A stretch of DNA of 64,000 nt from an uncultured Clostridia bacterium (GCA_947627205.1 CANQVE010000002.1:1-64000); one strand, 5' to 3'. Positions 24,045-32,185 are shown, counted from the first letter of the stretch. Translations and numbers: made by a program. Notes: a model not told the origin generated them from the letters alone.

Positions 24045-24971
24045 ATGAACGGTATATGTAAAGATTTAGTGAATAACCCGGAGCTTATAAAGCGTCGGAA
24101 GATCCGCTTTCTGGGCGGGCGCGACCATTTGTACGAAGCGGACAGCCTTGAAATCTGCAAGGCGCTTACGGAGTGCGAGTTAAAGCAAGATGACCTGCTT
24201 GAAAAGGCGGGCGTTCAAAAGGGAAAGCTGATAGCGTTTTACAAACTCATCAAAACAGGGAGCGAGGACATACAGAGAAACTCGTTTGACGGTTTCAGAG
24301 AATGCGGAACGACCGAGGGCTTTGTTAAAAGCCTGGGCATAGCGCTCAAGGACAATGAAAATGCATTTATACATGACGTTGACGAAGAAACGGACGAGGA
24401 TTTTCGAGTACTTATAAACGCCGTAATGCGCACAAAAGAATACTCGAACGACATAGTAAAGGCAGTGTATCACGACGTTATCACCATCTGCAACCGGCTT
24501 GCGAAAAGCCGCTACTTTCACTGCCTTGACGATGGTCAGTACGCAGATTTGTTCTATGTAGAACTTATCAACGGCATACGCAGTCAGATTGGCGCAAATG
24601 TAAATTCCGACACCGCAGACGCATTATACCGAATACTTGACGAAATGCAGGATATGGTGATGTCGTTCGATTTACCGAATGTCTGCGACAGGTGGATAAA
24701 CGCAAACCCGAAAATCAAGTTTTACGACTGTGTGTTTGACATTCGTCGTGAAGCACCCGAGCAGTACGAGATGATAGCAAACAGCACCGGTTTTGTACAT
24801 TTTCATTTTATCCCGACAGCCGAGGAAATCCGCTGTGAAGCAAAGTACAAGGAGGAGATGTCTAAGTTAAGACAGCAAAATGGCGAAACTGAAGATGAAC
24901 AGTATCAGCGGGAGGTAATCACCGCTGTAAAGAACATTTTTAAACAGGATCTGGATTTTGAGGAGGATTAA
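24045..24971 (+). CDS. conserved-looking protein of unknown function
   Basis: I do not recognise this 308-residue protein. It is acidic, soluble and mostly helical in appearance, with no signal peptide or membrane span. Visible landmarks are KRRKIRFLGGRDHLYEADS near residue 17, an acidic HDVDEETDED near 110, HDVITICNRLAKSRYFHCLDDG near 143 and a charged C-terminal tail rich in E, K and Q (residues 265-308). The first 80 residues could hold a small DNA-binding or helical bundle fold. GAGAAAGGATATAT precedes the ATG. A 69-residue protein follows 16 bases later, so the two form a unit ending at a strong terminator. Confidence 0.6.
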   Translation: MNGICKDLVNNPELIKRRKIRFLGGRDHLYEADSLEICKALTECELKQDDLLEKAGVQKGKLIAFYKLIKTGSEDIQRNSFDGFRECGTTEGFVKSLGIALKDNENAFIHDVDEETDEDFRVLINAVMRTKEYSNDIVKAVYHDVITICNRLAKSRYFHCLDDGQYADLFYVELINGIRSQIGANVNSDTADALYRILDEMQDMVMSFDLPNVCDRWINANPKIKFYDCVFDIRREAPEQYEMIANSTGFVHFHFIPTAEEIRCEAKYKEEMSKLRQQNGETEDEQYQREVITAVKNIFKQDLDFEED

Positions 24972-24987
24972 GAACAGGAGGAATTTT

Positions 24988-25197
24988 ATGAACGATAAAG
25001 ATGATTTGGATTTATCCGTTGAGGACCGCAAAAGGATAGATGAGATCCTTAAAAAAACCGAAAATTTAAGCAAGGAGGAAAGACTGAAAAACTCCATGTC
25101 TTTTGAAGAATTTCGCAAATCTAGTGAGGAACATCTTGCGCGATTAATTAGGGAAAAAAGAAAAAGGGAAGAAGATACCCATAATACGGGGAAATGA
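24988..25197 (+). CDS. small charged helical protein
   Basis: This 69-residue protein is almost entirely E, K, R, D and L, with stretches such as DRKRIDEILKKTENLSKEER and SEEHLARLIREKRKREED, suggesting one or two long amphipathic or coiled helices. AGGAGG with eight bases to the ATG gives a clear start; an upstream in-frame start would add ten basic residues but overlaps the previous gene's end. It is co-transcribed with the 308-residue unknown protein and may be its partner. No function can be assigned. Confidence 0.6.
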   Translation: MNDKDDLDLSVEDRKRIDEILKKTENLSKEERLKNSMSFEEFRKSSEEHLARLIREKRKREEDTHNTGK

Positions 25198-25203
25198 CTT
25201 GAA

Positions 25204-25235
25204 AAAGGGGATTTTTTATCCCCTTTATTTTTTTG
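25204..25235 (+). terminator. intrinsic terminator
   Basis: AAAGGGGAT (25204-25212) pairs with ATCCCCTTT (25218-25226) over five T's, followed by ATTTTTTTG. It ends the two-gene unit at 24045-25197. Confidence 0.92.
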
Positions 25236-25393
25236 CAACCTTTTCTGAAAAAACTCGGTTTTATTTATGGATAAAGAAAAGAGGAGACTGCTGAATAAAT
25301 ATATTTCTCTGATATAATTTTATTACAAGCCGAAATCGCTCAATATCGAATTATTACAAAATAATTACAAATTCTTAATTATGAAAAAAGCTC

Positions 25394-25422
25394 TTGACAA
25401 GATTTGTTAAAAGTGATATTAT
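25394..25422 (+). promoter_or_regulatory. promoter of the MBOAT-FkbH-ACP operon
   Basis: TTGACA (25394-25399), 17 bases, TATTAT (25417-25422), about 70 bases before the MBOAT start. A small CCCGT-TTAT-ACGGG hairpin (25462-25475) with TTTCTAT behind it sits in the leader. No internal promoter is obvious through 30562, so the five genes are probably one transcript. Confidence 0.75.
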
Positions 25423-25494
25423 TTATAATGTACAAAAAATGTATTTATTTTGCAATTATTTCCCGTTTATACGGGTTTCTATACAGAGGTATAA

Positions 25495-26898
25495 ATGATT
25501 TTTTCAAGCCTTATTTTCTTGTATCTGTTTTTGCCGATATGCCTTGTCGCATATCTGGTCGCAAGACCTATTAAAGTAAAAAACGCAGTGCTTATTATCC
25601 TTTCACTTGCGTTCTATGCATGGGGAGAGCCTACGCGTATAATTTTCTTGTTGCTTTCGGCTGTTGTAAATTATTTTGTCGGCGTCGGAATAGGCTTTTT
25701 TAAGAAAGAAAAATATCAAAAGCTGTGCCTTATATGCGGTTTGATTTTCAATATCGGAATGATCGGCGTTTTCAAGTATAGCGGCTTTATAATGAGAAAT
25801 ATAAACGCAATTTTCTCCGCAGATCTTCCCGTACCCGATATCGTCGTAATGGCAGGAATTAGCTTCTATACATTCCAGGTCATTTCGTATATTGTCGATT
25901 GCTATTGGGGAAAGGTACAGCCTCAGAAGAACTTCTTCAAACTGCTTTTGTATGTCTGCCTGTTCCCTCAGCTTATCGCAGGACCTATCGTCCGTTATGA
26001 AACAATTGCCGCTGAAATAGACAACAGAAAAACAACTCTTAACGATTTCAGCCAAGGCCTTACAAGATTTGTTGTCGGTCTTGCGAAAAAGGTCATACTT
26101 GCCGACCAGCTTTACAGGATAGTTGAGGACTTTCTCGGCGGAAGCGTGAATTCGCTTACTGTCGCGGGCTCGTGGTACGGCGTTATTCTCTATTCGCTTT
26201 ACATTTATTTCGACTTTTCGGGATATTCCGACATCGCTATAGGCTTGGGCAGGATATTCGGATTTCATTTCAACGAAAACTTCGACCACCCTTATTTGTG
26301 CAAGGACATAACCGAGTTCTGGCAGCGCTGGCATATTTCCCTCGGTTCATTCTTCAGAGATTATCTTTTGCCTGTCACTTTTTTCGGGAAAAGAAACAAA
26401 TATCTAAGCCTTTTCCTCGTGTGGCTTTGTACGGGAATTTGGCACGGCGCAAATTGGAATTATATAATCTGGGGACTTTACTACGGAATGTTCATTCTTC
26501 TTGAAACATTTATCGGCAAGAAGAGAATGAACAAAATACCGCTTGTCATACGTCATATTTACAGCAAGCTCGTTATAATCATAGGCTTCGGCATATTCTA
26601 TTTTGAGGACATCGGAAAGCTCGGAACGTTTCTCAAAAACCTCACTCCGTTCAACCCGAACGGCTGGGGCGGATTTTTCGAGCAGGCGTCGCTCACCTCA
26701 AATCTGTTCCTTATCATTGCGGCAATTATCTGCACATTCCCGCTTATGAAAGCATTCGGAAAGCTCGCGGAGAAGAACGATACCGCGAGGGCTGTTATTT
26801 CCGTGAGCGGAACGCTTGTCTGCGTGTGCCTGCTTGCATTCAGCAGTATATTGCTTGTCGATTCAACAACAAATGCATTTTTGTATTGGAGATTTTAA
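25495..26898 (+). CDS. MBOAT-family membrane O-acyltransferase (AlgI/DltB-like)
   Basis: A 467-residue polytopic protein of the membrane-bound O-acyltransferase family. It has about ten hydrophobic segments, with PQLIAGPIVRYE near residue 161, YFDFSGYSDIAIGLGRIFGF near 238, FWQRWHISLGSFFRDYL near 275 and the catalytic-type histidine in CTGIWHGANWNYIIWGLYYG near 312. MBOAT proteins pass acyl groups through the membrane to extracellular sugars (AlgI) or teichoic acid (DltB). The genes that follow supply an acyl carrier protein and a loader, so I infer an ACP-bound acyl donor as for DltB, not acetyl-CoA. AGAGGTATAA precedes the ATG. Confidence 0.92.
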   Translation: MIFSSLIFLYLFLPICLVAYLVARPIKVKNAVLIILSLAFYAWGEPTRIIFLLLSAVVNYFVGVGIGFFKKEKYQKLCLICGLIFNIGMIGVFKYSGFIMRNINAIFSADLPVPDIVVMAGISFYTFQVISYIVDCYWGKVQPQKNFFKLLLYVCLFPQLIAGPIVRYETIAAEIDNRKTTLNDFSQGLTRFVVGLAKKVILADQLYRIVEDFLGGSVNSLTVAGSWYGVILYSLYIYFDFSGYSDIAIGLGRIFGFHFNENFDHPYLCKDITEFWQRWHISLGSFFRDYLLPVTFFGKRNKYLSLFLVWLCTGIWHGANWNYIIWGLYYGMFILLETFIGKKRMNKIPLVIRHIYSKLVIIIGFGIFYFEDIGKLGTFLKNLTPFNPNGWGGFFEQASLTSNLFLIIAAIICTFPLMKAFGKLAEKNDTARAVISVSGTLVCVCLLAFSSILLVDSTTNAFLYWRF

Positions 26899-26933
26899 CT
26901 GCGTGCAAGCGATAAAAAATTACGGAGGGTAAT

Positions 26934-27296
26934 ATGAAAAATAAGAATACAGAAAAAACCGAAAATAAAACGCCGCGCGGACTTCTTATATTCAATATCG
27001 CGGCAATACTTGCGGTTTTTGCGGGAATAACCGTGTTTATAAATACTGCTCCGCGTCCTACGGTTTCGGAAGAAGAGCAGAGGGAGCTGGCAAAGTGTCC
27101 GAGATTTACATTGGAGAGTTTTTTCAGCGATGACGAAGACAAAATGTTCACCAAAAAATTCTCGGAATATTATAACGACGCCGTTCCTATGAGAAGCACC
27201 TGGAAGCTGATAATTTCGGAATTCCGCGACAATCTCGGAATAAAGTCCGACGACGGAGTGGATTTTGTAGGCCCGCTTCCCGATATAGAAGAATAA
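26934..27296 (+). CDS. N-terminal half of a DHHW-type protein as a separate membrane-anchored gene
   Basis: A 120-residue protein with a basic N-terminus, one membrane span (LLIFNIAAILAVFAGITVFI, residues 16-35) and an outside segment. That segment, RELAKCPRFTLESFFSDDED and FSEYYNDAVPMRSTW, is normally found near the start of full-length DHHW/AlgJ-like proteins. It stops after GPLPDIEE, and the catalytic-looking remainder is encoded by the next gene with its own lipoprotein signal. I therefore regard it as half of a split DHHW protein that may bind its partner on the outer membrane face. TACGGAGGGTAAT is its ribosome binding site. Confidence 0.72.
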   Translation: MKNKNTEKTENKTPRGLLIFNIAAILAVFAGITVFINTAPRPTVSEEEQRELAKCPRFTLESFFSDDEDKMFTKKFSEYYNDAVPMRSTWKLIISEFRDNLGIKSDDGVDFVGPLPDIEE

Positions 27297-27335
27297 AAAT
27301 GAGCGAATGCTCTTAAATAAAAAGGGGAAAATAAT

Positions 27336-28508
27336 ATGAAAACAAATCTGAAAAAGTTCTTTGCTGCGCTTGTTGCTGTAACTGCGGTCATCAGTGCAAG
27401 CGGATGTAATCTTGTTGTAGAAGACGAAAATTCATCAGCGCCGACAAATTCCGAAAGCAAGCCCGCCGATAATTCGAATTCTTCTTCGAGTAATTCTTCT
27501 GCTGTACAAGACAATTCATCGGCTGAAAACGACAGCTCTGACACACAGTCCTCGGTCACTCAGACAACACCTCCTGATTATGAATTGCCCGATGACAACG
27601 GAGAAATGTCGGGAACGGTTTTGGTATTAAATAATACGGGGCGCGGCATTGTGCTTTTCGGCGGAGGTAAACAGGGCGGAAAGGATTATGCCGAAACAAT
27701 AAACAAGATAAAAGCCGAGGTAGGCGGCGACGTTAAATTTTATTCAATGGTCGCTCCGACGGCAGGCTCGTTCTATCTTCCCGACAATTTAAAAAGTAAA
27801 ATGGCGAGCGAACCAGACAACATAGATAATATAAACAGCTATCTTGTGGGAATAACTCCTGTAGATGCTTATACCGCGCTTTCAAGGCATGTAAACGAGG
27901 ATATCTATTTCCGCACAGACCATCATTGGACACAGCTCGGAGCTTATTATGCCGCAGAAGAATTTGCAAAAGTCGCGGACGTGCCGTTTGCTCCGCTTTC
28001 GGATTATGAAAAATTTGAGCGCGAGGGCTATATAGGCTCGCTTTACGGTTATAGCAAAGAAAACGCAAATATGAGAAAACACCCTGACACATTTACATTC
28101 TATAAGCCCAAGAACAGCTATACTGTTTCTGTCTACAGCCCTAAGTATGAATACAAATATGAAATGCCTCTTCAATTCGGCGATAATTCAAACTATATGA
28201 TCTACGGCGCCGATAATCAGATAAACTATGTAAAGACCGACTGCACAAACGGCAGAAAGCTCGTTATTGTCGGCGACAGCTATGACAACGCGCTTTTCTT
28301 AAATCTTACAAATTCCTTTGAGGAAATATGGGTTTGCGATATGAGATCGGTTACGTCAAGCTATGTTTACTTCGATTTGAATATCGTTGATTTTATAAAG
28401 AAAATGGGAGCAACTGACGTTCTGTTCAATATGGATACTTTCAGCGCTGTAGGCGGGAATAGAAACGGTCTTAAAACAATGCTCAGCAGTAAGAACTTGC
28501 TTCCGTAA
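27336..28508 (+). CDS. DHHW/AlgX-J-like lipoprotein, catalytic half
   Basis: A 390-residue protein. Residues 1-23 are a lipoprotein signal ending in SASGC, and a Ser/Asn/Asp-rich linker follows to about residue 75. The main domain is SGNH-like as in AlgX/AlgJ: YFRTDHHWTQLGAYYAAEEF near residue 190 carries the D-H-H-W motif, and VIVGDSYDNALFLNL near 310 holds the GDS serine. DltD and AlgX/J proteins work with MBOAT partners to hand acyl groups to extracellular polymers. Here it would be the final acyl-acceptor enzyme, anchored outside the cell. The repeated oligopeptide region that DHHW proteins have at the N-terminus is in the preceding gene. Confidence 0.85.
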   Translation: MKTNLKKFFAALVAVTAVISASGCNLVVEDENSSAPTNSESKPADNSNSSSSNSSAVQDNSSAENDSSDTQSSVTQTTPPDYELPDDNGEMSGTVLVLNNTGRGIVLFGGGKQGGKDYAETINKIKAEVGGDVKFYSMVAPTAGSFYLPDNLKSKMASEPDNIDNINSYLVGITPVDAYTALSRHVNEDIYFRTDHHWTQLGAYYAAEEFAKVADVPFAPLSDYEKFEREGYIGSLYGYSKENANMRKHPDTFTFYKPKNSYTVSVYSPKYEYKYEMPLQFGDNSNYMIYGADNQINYVKTDCTNGRKLVIVGDSYDNALFLNLTNSFEEIWVCDMRSVTSSYVYFDLNIVDFIKKMGATDVLFNMDTFSAVGGNRNGLKTMLSSKNLLP

Positions 28509-28533
28509 TTAAAAAACCTTTCGGAGAGAATTT

Positions 28534-30315
28534 ATGCTTAGAGAACTTACGCCGCCTTTTGACGGCACAAAAATACTCGGCGACAAGAAAAAGCTCTTGC
28601 GTATACTGAAAGAACATGAAGACGGCTCGATAAAGCTCAAAATAGCCGTTCTCGGCGGTTCGACGACGTCTGATATTGTAAAGATACTCGAACTGTTTTT
28701 AAGACAGCGCGGTATTGTTCCCGAATTCTACGAGTCGGAGTATGCGCAGTTTTATAATGACGCAGTTTTCGGAAATGAAACGCTTGACGCTTTCAAGCCC
28801 GAGCTTATTTTCATTCACACGACTATCCGCAACATCGAAAATTTCCCCGAAATACTTGAAAGCAGGGAAGAGGCGGACGCAAAGCTGAACAAAGAATTTG
28901 CGCGTTATGAACAGATGTGGACGGCGCTTTCGGAAAAATTCGGCTGTCCGATAATTCAGAACAACTTTGAAATGCCGTTTTATAGGCTTATGGGAAACCG
29001 CGAGGTCGGCGTACCGTACGGCAAAATAGATTTTGTTACGCGCCTGAATTGTAAGTTTTATGATTATTCTGCAACTCACAAGAACTTTTATATAAACGAC
29101 ATAAATTATGTTTCTGCGGCTTATGGTCTTGAAAAATGGTCACAGCCGCGTTATTGGCATTTGTATAAGTATGCCATAAACATTGACGCGATACCCGACT
29201 TTGCTTTCAACTTGTCTAAAATTATCTGCTCAATAATGGGCAGAAACAAGAAAGTTATAGCCCTCGACCTTGACAACACACTGTGGGGCGGTGTTATAGG
29301 CGACGACGGTCAGTCGGGAATTGAAATAGGGAGCGAAACGAGCGAGGGGCAGACGTTTTCCGCCGTTCAACAGTATTTTAAAGAGCATAAAAAGCTCGGC
29401 ATATTGCTTACGGTATGCTCAAAGAACGATCCCGAAAACGCTGTTCTTGGTCTGGAACACCCCGACGGGGTTTTAAAGCCGAACGACTTTGCCTGCATAA
29501 AAGCAAATTGGGACGAAAAATGGCTGAACTTAGCCGATACGGCAAAGGAATTAAATCTTCTTCCCGAGAGCATTGTCTTTGTAGACGACAATCCCGCAGA
29601 GAGGGAAATTGTCCGCGCACAGCTTCCCGAAGCGGAAGTAGTCGATTTCGAAAGCCCTGAAGAATGTATAAAAGCGCTTGATAAGCTCGGATTTTTCGAG
29701 GTCACGACGCTTTCCGAGGACGACGCGAACCGCAGTGAAATGTACCGCGCAAACGCCGAAAGAGCTTCTCTCGAAAAGAAATTTTCTAATTACGGAGAGT
29801 TTTTGCAAAGCCTTGAAATGAAAGCGCAGATAAAGGATTTTGACGAGATCCATATTCCGCGCATAACTCAGCTTACGAATAAGAGCAATCAGTTCAACCT
29901 CACCACTAAACGCTATACCCAAAGCGAAATGGAAGAATGTGCCGCTTCTGACGAATATATAAGACTATGTGGAAGACTTTGCGACAAGTTCGGCGACAAC
30001 GGTATTGTTTCCGTGGTAATAGGCAGAAAGGACAGCGAAAAGCTCCATATAGAGCTGTGGCTTATGAGCTGCCGCGTGCTGAAAAGAGATATGGAGTTTG
30101 CAATGCTCGACGAGCTTGTTAAACAAGCAAAGGAAAGCGGTATTACCGAAATTTTCGGTTATTATTATCCGACAAAGAAAAATTCAATGGTAAAGGATCT
30201 TTACGCAACTTTCGGATTTGAAAAAATATCGGACGAGGACGGAAACACCGTCTGGCGTCTGGATATAGCAGGATATGAAAATAAAAACACGGTCATTGCC
30301 GTAAATAAGGAGTGA
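28534..30315 (+). CDS. FkbH-like HAD-IIIC family protein
   Basis: A 593-residue protein in three parts. Residues 1-230 contain KIAVLGGSTTSDIV (near 35) and FKPELIFIHTTIRNI, an SGNH-like fold seen in long FkbH proteins. The HAD domain starts with ALDLDNTLWGGVIGDDG (D245, D247) and has VCSKNDPENA and IVFVDDNPAEREIV. The last 180 residues are GNAT-like (ITQLTNKSNQFNLTTKRY, IELWLMSCRVLKRDMEFAM). FkbH enzymes take 1,3-bisphosphoglycerate, remove phosphate and load glycerate onto an acyl carrier protein. The ACP gene is next, four bases downstream. I infer glyceryl-ACP formation; other small hydroxyacids cannot be excluded. Confidence 0.88.
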   Translation: MLRELTPPFDGTKILGDKKKLLRILKEHEDGSIKLKIAVLGGSTTSDIVKILELFLRQRGIVPEFYESEYAQFYNDAVFGNETLDAFKPELIFIHTTIRNIENFPEILESREEADAKLNKEFARYEQMWTALSEKFGCPIIQNNFEMPFYRLMGNREVGVPYGKIDFVTRLNCKFYDYSATHKNFYINDINYVSAAYGLEKWSQPRYWHLYKYAINIDAIPDFAFNLSKIICSIMGRNKKVIALDLDNTLWGGVIGDDGQSGIEIGSETSEGQTFSAVQQYFKEHKKLGILLTVCSKNDPENAVLGLEHPDGVLKPNDFACIKANWDEKWLNLADTAKELNLLPESIVFVDDNPAEREIVRAQLPEAEVVDFESPEECIKALDKLGFFEVTTLSEDDANRSEMYRANAERASLEKKFSNYGEFLQSLEMKAQIKDFDEIHIPRITQLTNKSNQFNLTTKRYTQSEMEECAASDEYIRLCGRLCDKFGDNGIVSVVIGRKDSEKLHIELWLMSCRVLKRDMEFAMLDELVKQAKESGITEIFGYYYPTKKNSMVKDLYATFGFEKISDEDGNTVWRLDIAGYENKNTVIAVNKE

Positions 30316-30319
30316 GTTT

Positions 30320-30562
30320 ATGAACAGGGAAGAGATTACCGCAAAGCTGACAGAGGTTTTCCGCGATGTTTTTGATGACGAGGAGATAGTGCTTTCGGAC
30401 GCTACGACAGCGGATGACATAGAAGCATGGGACAGTCTTGAGCATATAAGCCTTATTGCTGCGGTTGAAAAAGCCTTTAAAATGCGCTTTACAATGCGCG
30501 AGGTCAGCGGAATGAAGAATGTCGGCGAAATGATAGATATTCTTATGCAGAGAGCAAAATGA
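30320..30562 (+). CDS. acyl carrier protein
   Basis: An 80-residue acidic four-helix carrier. The phosphopantetheine serine is S39 in IEAWDSLEHISL, which differs from the fatty-acid type DSLDxVE and is nearer to DltC-like and secondary-pathway carriers. It follows the FkbH gene with four bases between them and closes the operon. It should receive the acyl group made by the FkbH-like protein and present it to the MBOAT protein. AAGGAGTGAGTTT is the ribosome binding site inside the end of the previous gene. Confidence 0.92.
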   Translation: MNREEITAKLTEVFRDVFDDEEIVLSDATTADDIEAWDSLEHISLIAAVEKAFKMRFTMREVSGMKNVGEMIDILMQRAK

Positions 30563-30566
30563 TTTG

Positions 30567-30602
30567 AACCGCCTTTTTCAATATCGGAAAGGGCGGTTTT
30601 TA
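30567..30602 (+). terminator. intrinsic terminator after the ACP gene
   Basis: AACCGCC (30567-30573) pairs with GGCGGTT (30592-30598), with TTT and AAA extending the stem, followed by TTTTAAAG. It ends the MBOAT operon. Confidence 0.8.
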
Positions 30603-30630
30603 AAGATTGTAATGTTTATCGGTGGTAGTT

Positions 30631-30990
30631 ATGACAATAAACTATATTCATGAGCCGACCGACCTGCAGTGCGGACAGGCGGTTCTTGCTATGCTTTTAG
30701 AAACAACACCCGAAGCAATATGCGAGTGGATCGGAAATGATCGTGAAACGACCTTGAAAGAAATGCGCCTTATCCTTTCAGAAAACGGGATAAATATGGG
30801 CGATGAACGAAAGCAGGCTTTTAATATCACCGACCTGCCCGAATGTGCGGTACTTAGCCTTGAAACTCCGCGCTGCTGGCACTGGTCATTGTTTTACGGC
30901 GGAGTATTTTACGATCCAGAACACGGCGTAATGACGGATTTTCCCGAGTGCAAGAGAAAATATTTCTGGGAAGTTAATTTTAAAAATTAA
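30631..30990 (+). CDS. small C39-like papain-fold protein
   Basis: A 119-residue protein with the order of a bacteriocin-processing or papain-like peptidase: Q13-C14 in LQCGQAVLAMLL, then H84 in CWHWSLFYGG and D95 in FYDPEHG. It lacks a signal peptide or transporter domain, so it is probably cytoplasmic, and the substrate is unknown. I start at the ATG five bases after GGTGG; a GTG nine bases earlier overlaps that ribosome binding site. It heads a short run with Nudix, DUF1653 and deformylase-like genes. Confidence 0.7.
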   Translation: MTINYIHEPTDLQCGQAVLAMLLETTPEAICEWIGNDRETTLKEMRLILSENGINMGDERKQAFNITDLPECAVLSLETPRCWHWSLFYGGVFYDPEHGVMTDFPECKRKYFWEVNFKN

Positions 30991-31002
30991 GGAGAATTTT
31001 AA

Positions 31003-31497
31003 TTGAATTATTGTTATGAATGCGGAACAAAGCTCGTTTCAAAAGAGCTTGAAAACGAGGGGATAATTGATTATTGCGAAAAATGCAAAGCATTTCGTTT
31101 CCCGATTTTCAATACAGCAGTCAGCATGGAAGTATTAAACCCCGACAAAAACAAGATAGTTTTAATAAAACAATACGGCAGGGATAAATACATTCTTGTC
31201 GCGGGTTATGTAAACAGGGGAGAGCGAGCGGAAGAAACCGTTGCGAGAGAAGTAATGGAGGAGCTCGGAGTTGAAGTAACGGATATAAAATTCAACAAAA
31301 GCGAGTTTTTTGAGCCGAGCAATACTCTAATGTTAAACTTCTCGTGCGTTGCTTTGACAGATGAACTTCATATCGCCGAAAAAGAGGTTGACAGCGCAGA
31401 GTGGTTTTCGGTTGAAGAAGTTGAACGCAAGATATTTCAAGGAAGTCTTGCACACAGATTTTTGAGTGAATTTTTGAGGAAGTACAGAAATGAATGA
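31003..31497 (+). CDS. Nudix hydrolase with N-terminal zinc ribbon (NudC-like)
   Basis: A 164-residue protein. C4, C7, C25 and C28 form a small zinc ribbon. The Nudix box follows exactly as GX5EX7REUXEEXGU, in GYVNRGERAEETV and AREVMEELGV. The zinc ribbon before a Nudix fold recalls NADH pyrophosphatase, but the protein is shorter, so the substrate is open. The TTG start has AAGGAG eight bases upstream, and the gene overlaps the following DUF1653 gene by eight bases, so expression is coupled. Confidence 0.88.
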   Translation: MNYCYECGTKLVSKELENEGIIDYCEKCKAFRFPIFNTAVSMEVLNPDKNKIVLIKQYGRDKYILVAGYVNRGERAEETVAREVMEELGVEVTDIKFNKSEFFEPSNTLMLNFSCVALTDELHIAEKEVDSAEWFSVEEVERKIFQGSLAHRFLSEFLRKYRNE

Positions 31498-31735
31498 AAT
31501 TAAAACAGGAAGAATTTACAGACACTTTAAGGGAGATCATTATCTTGTAGAAGCAGTTGCGCACTATTCCGAAACGGGCGAGGAAGTTGTTATTTACAGA
31601 AAACTTTACGGCGGCGGCGAGCTTTGGGTGCGCCCTTTGAAAATGTTCCTCGAAGAAGTAGACAGAGAAAAATATCCCGACTGCGAGCAGAAGTACAGAT
31701 TTGAACTTTTAGAGGTTGAAAGCAAGAGGCGCTGA
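31490..31735 (+). CDS. DUF1653 family protein
   Basis: An 81-residue protein with the DUF1653 layout: GRIYRHFKGDHYLVEAVAH, then VVIYRKLYGGGELWVRPLKMF and a YRFELL end. These small soluble beta-rich proteins are widespread and their role is unknown. The start overlaps the Nudix stop, and the deformylase-like gene starts at the base after its stop. Confidence 0.85.
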   Translation: MNEIKTGRIYRHFKGDHYLVEAVAHYSETGEEVVIYRKLYGGGELWVRPLKMFLEEVDREKYPDCEQKYRFELLEVESKRR

Positions 31736-32146
31736 ATGGTAAAAGAAATCGTACACGACACGTTTTTTCTCGGCATAAAGTCAAAGCCTGCCGATGAAAA
31801 CGATCTTCAGACCGCCTATGATCTGCTCGACACATTAAAATCTCATTCGTCCGAATGTGTCGGAATGGCTGCAAATATGATAGGCGTCGCAAAATCTATA
31901 ATTGTTTTTGACGACAACGGAGCTTATACAGTTATGTTCAATCCCGAAATAATCAGCCGTTCGGGAATTTACGAAACTGAAGAGGGCTGTTTATCCCTTT
32001 CGGGAACGCGAAAAACAAAACGCTATAAAACTATAAAGGTAAAATTTCAGAACATTGATCTAAAACAGCGCATAAAAACATACACGGGCTTTACTGCTCA
32101 GATAATACAGCATGAGATAGACCATTTAAACGGGATAATCATATAA
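31736..32146 (+). CDS. peptide deformylase family protein with altered motif 1
   Basis: A 136-residue deformylase-like protein. EEGCLSLSG and QHEIDHLNGI supply the three metal ligands (Cys and two His) and the catalytic Glu. In motif 1, however, GMAANMIG stands where canonical enzymes have GLAAPQVG, so the glutamine that stabilises the oxyanion is Met here. It is also shorter than housekeeping Def (about 150-170 residues). It is probably a secondary deformylase or a relative acting on another N-formyl or N-acyl substrate. The ATG directly abuts the DUF1653 stop, with GAGG ahead inside that gene. Confidence 0.8.
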   Translation: MVKEIVHDTFFLGIKSKPADENDLQTAYDLLDTLKSHSSECVGMAANMIGVAKSIIVFDDNGAYTVMFNPEIISRSGIYETEEGCLSLSGTRKTKRYKTIKVKFQNIDLKQRIKTYTGFTAQIIQHEIDHLNGIII

Positions 32147-32151
32147 AAAAC

Positions 32152-32178
32152 GGCGGTTATCAGAAAATGATAACCGCC
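32152..32178. terminator. bidirectional terminator between convergent genes
   Basis: GGCGGTTATCA (32152-32162) pairs perfectly with TGATAACCGCC (32168-32178). TGTTATTTTATTT follows on the plus strand and GTTTTTTATATG on the minus strand, so it can serve both the deformylase-like gene and the kinase-like gene on the opposite strand. Confidence 0.88.
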
Positions 32179-32185
32179 TGTTATT

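Noticed and set aside
25603..26334. Long minus-strand reading frame inside the MBOAT gene
   Set aside because: It lies wholly opposite a conserved membrane enzyme gene and has no recognisable protein features.
25495..26898. MBOAT gene as DltB of a normal D-alanylation operon
   Set aside because: No D-alanine ligase DltA is present and the exported partners are DHHW type; the FkbH-like loader replaces it.
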